Assembly (NCBI GenBank): GCA_020696915.1
Contig: JAJFMR010000253.1
Location: 1 to 6,715 of the forward strand
Length of the DNA: 6,715 nt
Reading direction: 5' to 3'
Source: Rhizobiaceae bacterium
Lineage (GTDB): Bacteria > Pseudomonadota > Alphaproteobacteria > Rhizobiales > Rhizobiaceae
Position numbers and translations under genes: made by a program. Shown in pieces: positions 6,493 to 6,715 of the stretch. Every line of letters starts with the position of its first letter. The stretch's first letter is position 1. A model generated the notes under the pieces. It ran no database searches. It had not been told where the DNA came from and worked only from the letters and a program-made list of their open reading frames with translations.

Positions 6493-6501
6493 TCCTCCTC
6501 G
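6493..6501 (-). promoter_or_regulatory. Strong mazG Shine-Dalgarno at long spacing
   Basis: On the minus strand CGAGGAGGA precedes the mazG ATG by about 13 bases, longer than the usual 5-9. An in-frame TAG lies nine codon positions of leader away (three codons before the ATG), so no earlier in-frame start can use it. The ATG at 6480 is therefore the only sensible start. Confidence 0.6.
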
Positions 6502-6555
6502 CTTGGCGGCCGGCATGTGCGAATTGCCGCGAACGTTTTTTTCCACAAGAGTTGC

Positions 6556-6592
6556 CGGTTCTGCTTGCCGAACCGCGGCCGGTTTCCTTATT
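6556..6592 (+). promoter_or_regulatory. Possible promoter for the rightward gene at 6627
   Basis: CTTGCC (6564-6569) and CTTATT (6587-6592) are 17 bp apart, resembling the rhizobial CTTGAC-N17-CTATAT pattern at five and three of six bases. The -35 lies inside a six-bp inverted repeat (CGGTTC 6556-6561, GAACCG 6570-6575) that might be an operator. The -10 match is weak. Confidence 0.25.
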
Positions 6593-6626
6593 CAGGGCAG
6601 GGCAAGCGCTCCCCGCAGGCGAACAT

Positions 6627-6715
6627 ATGCTTCAGGACCAGGTCCAGACCTCCCGACGCGCGGGCTTTTTTGCCGGCCGCTGGCAAAGGCAGGTGCCGCT
6701 CGGGCTCCTGTTCTG
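6627..6715 (+). CDS. Putative 5' end of a small protein gene, cut by the window edge
   Basis: From ATG 6627 an open frame runs to the window end, 29 full codons with no stop, beginning M-L-Q-D-Q-V-Q-T-S-R-R-A-G-F-F. A weak Shine-Dalgarno (AGGCGA, 6617-6622) lies four bases upstream, and a possible promoter precedes it. The basic stretch followed by V-P-L-G-L-L-F resembles the start of small conserved membrane proteins of rhizobia from memory, but I cannot name a family. The fragment is short enough to be chance. It would be divergent from mazG. Confidence 0.4.
   Translation, partial: MLQDQVQTSRRAGFFAGRWQRQVPLGLLF

Noticed and set aside
6507..6541. GCGGC/GCCGC pair followed by seven T on the plus strand as a terminator
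   Set aside because: The stem is only five pairs with a 15-base loop, the T run is offset by gaacg, and no plus-strand gene lies upstream to be terminated.

Overview
The window is a GC-rich stretch of chromosome that looks like an alphaproteobacterium of the order Hyphomicrobiales (Rhizobiales), probably close to Mesorhizobium and other Phyllobacteriaceae. This rests on the gene order ntrY-ntrX-hfq-hflX with a convergent mazG, and on protein sequences that resemble rhizobial and Brucella orthologs as I remember them. No database search was possible. It is mostly conserved core genome, with no sign of phage, IS elements, CRISPR, tRNA or rRNA.

Layout. Positions 1-180 are non-coding leader with a terminator-like hairpin and a possible -10 element. 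ntrY (181-2454, +) encodes a membrane histidine kinase. It overlaps ntrX (2444-3805, +), its response regulator, by 11 bp. A 300-bp gap (3806-4105) is rich in inverted repeats: a long imperfect hairpin near 3882-3931 and a compact terminator-like hairpin at 3996-4020, directly before the probable hfq promoter. hfq (4106-4354, +) is followed with no spacer by hflX (4355-5746, +). mazG (6480 down to 5719, -) converges on hflX and the 3' ends overlap. Beyond mazG, a 146-bp intergenic region leads to what may be the first 29 codons of a rightward gene cut by the window edge (6627 onward).

Function. NtrY/NtrX is a two-component system that in related bacteria is linked to nitrogen metabolism, redox or low-oxygen responses and envelope functions. 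Hfq is the RNA chaperone for sRNA-mRNA pairing, HflX a ribosome-associated GTPase, and MazG a nucleoside triphosphate pyrophosphohydrolase. hfq-hflX is a conserved pair; the hairpins before it suggest that it is transcribed separately from ntrYX.

No new multi-gene system is visible. The points most worth a second look are: (1) the 3' end of mazG appears to have lost roughly 90 bp, removing the conserved C-terminal N-x-K-F-x-R-R-F segment and shifting the frame, while the expected last residues survive in another frame; (2) hflX carries a 15-bp in-frame tandem duplication in a conserved motif before its G domain; (3) NtrX has a complete AAA+ domain but no GAFTGA loop.
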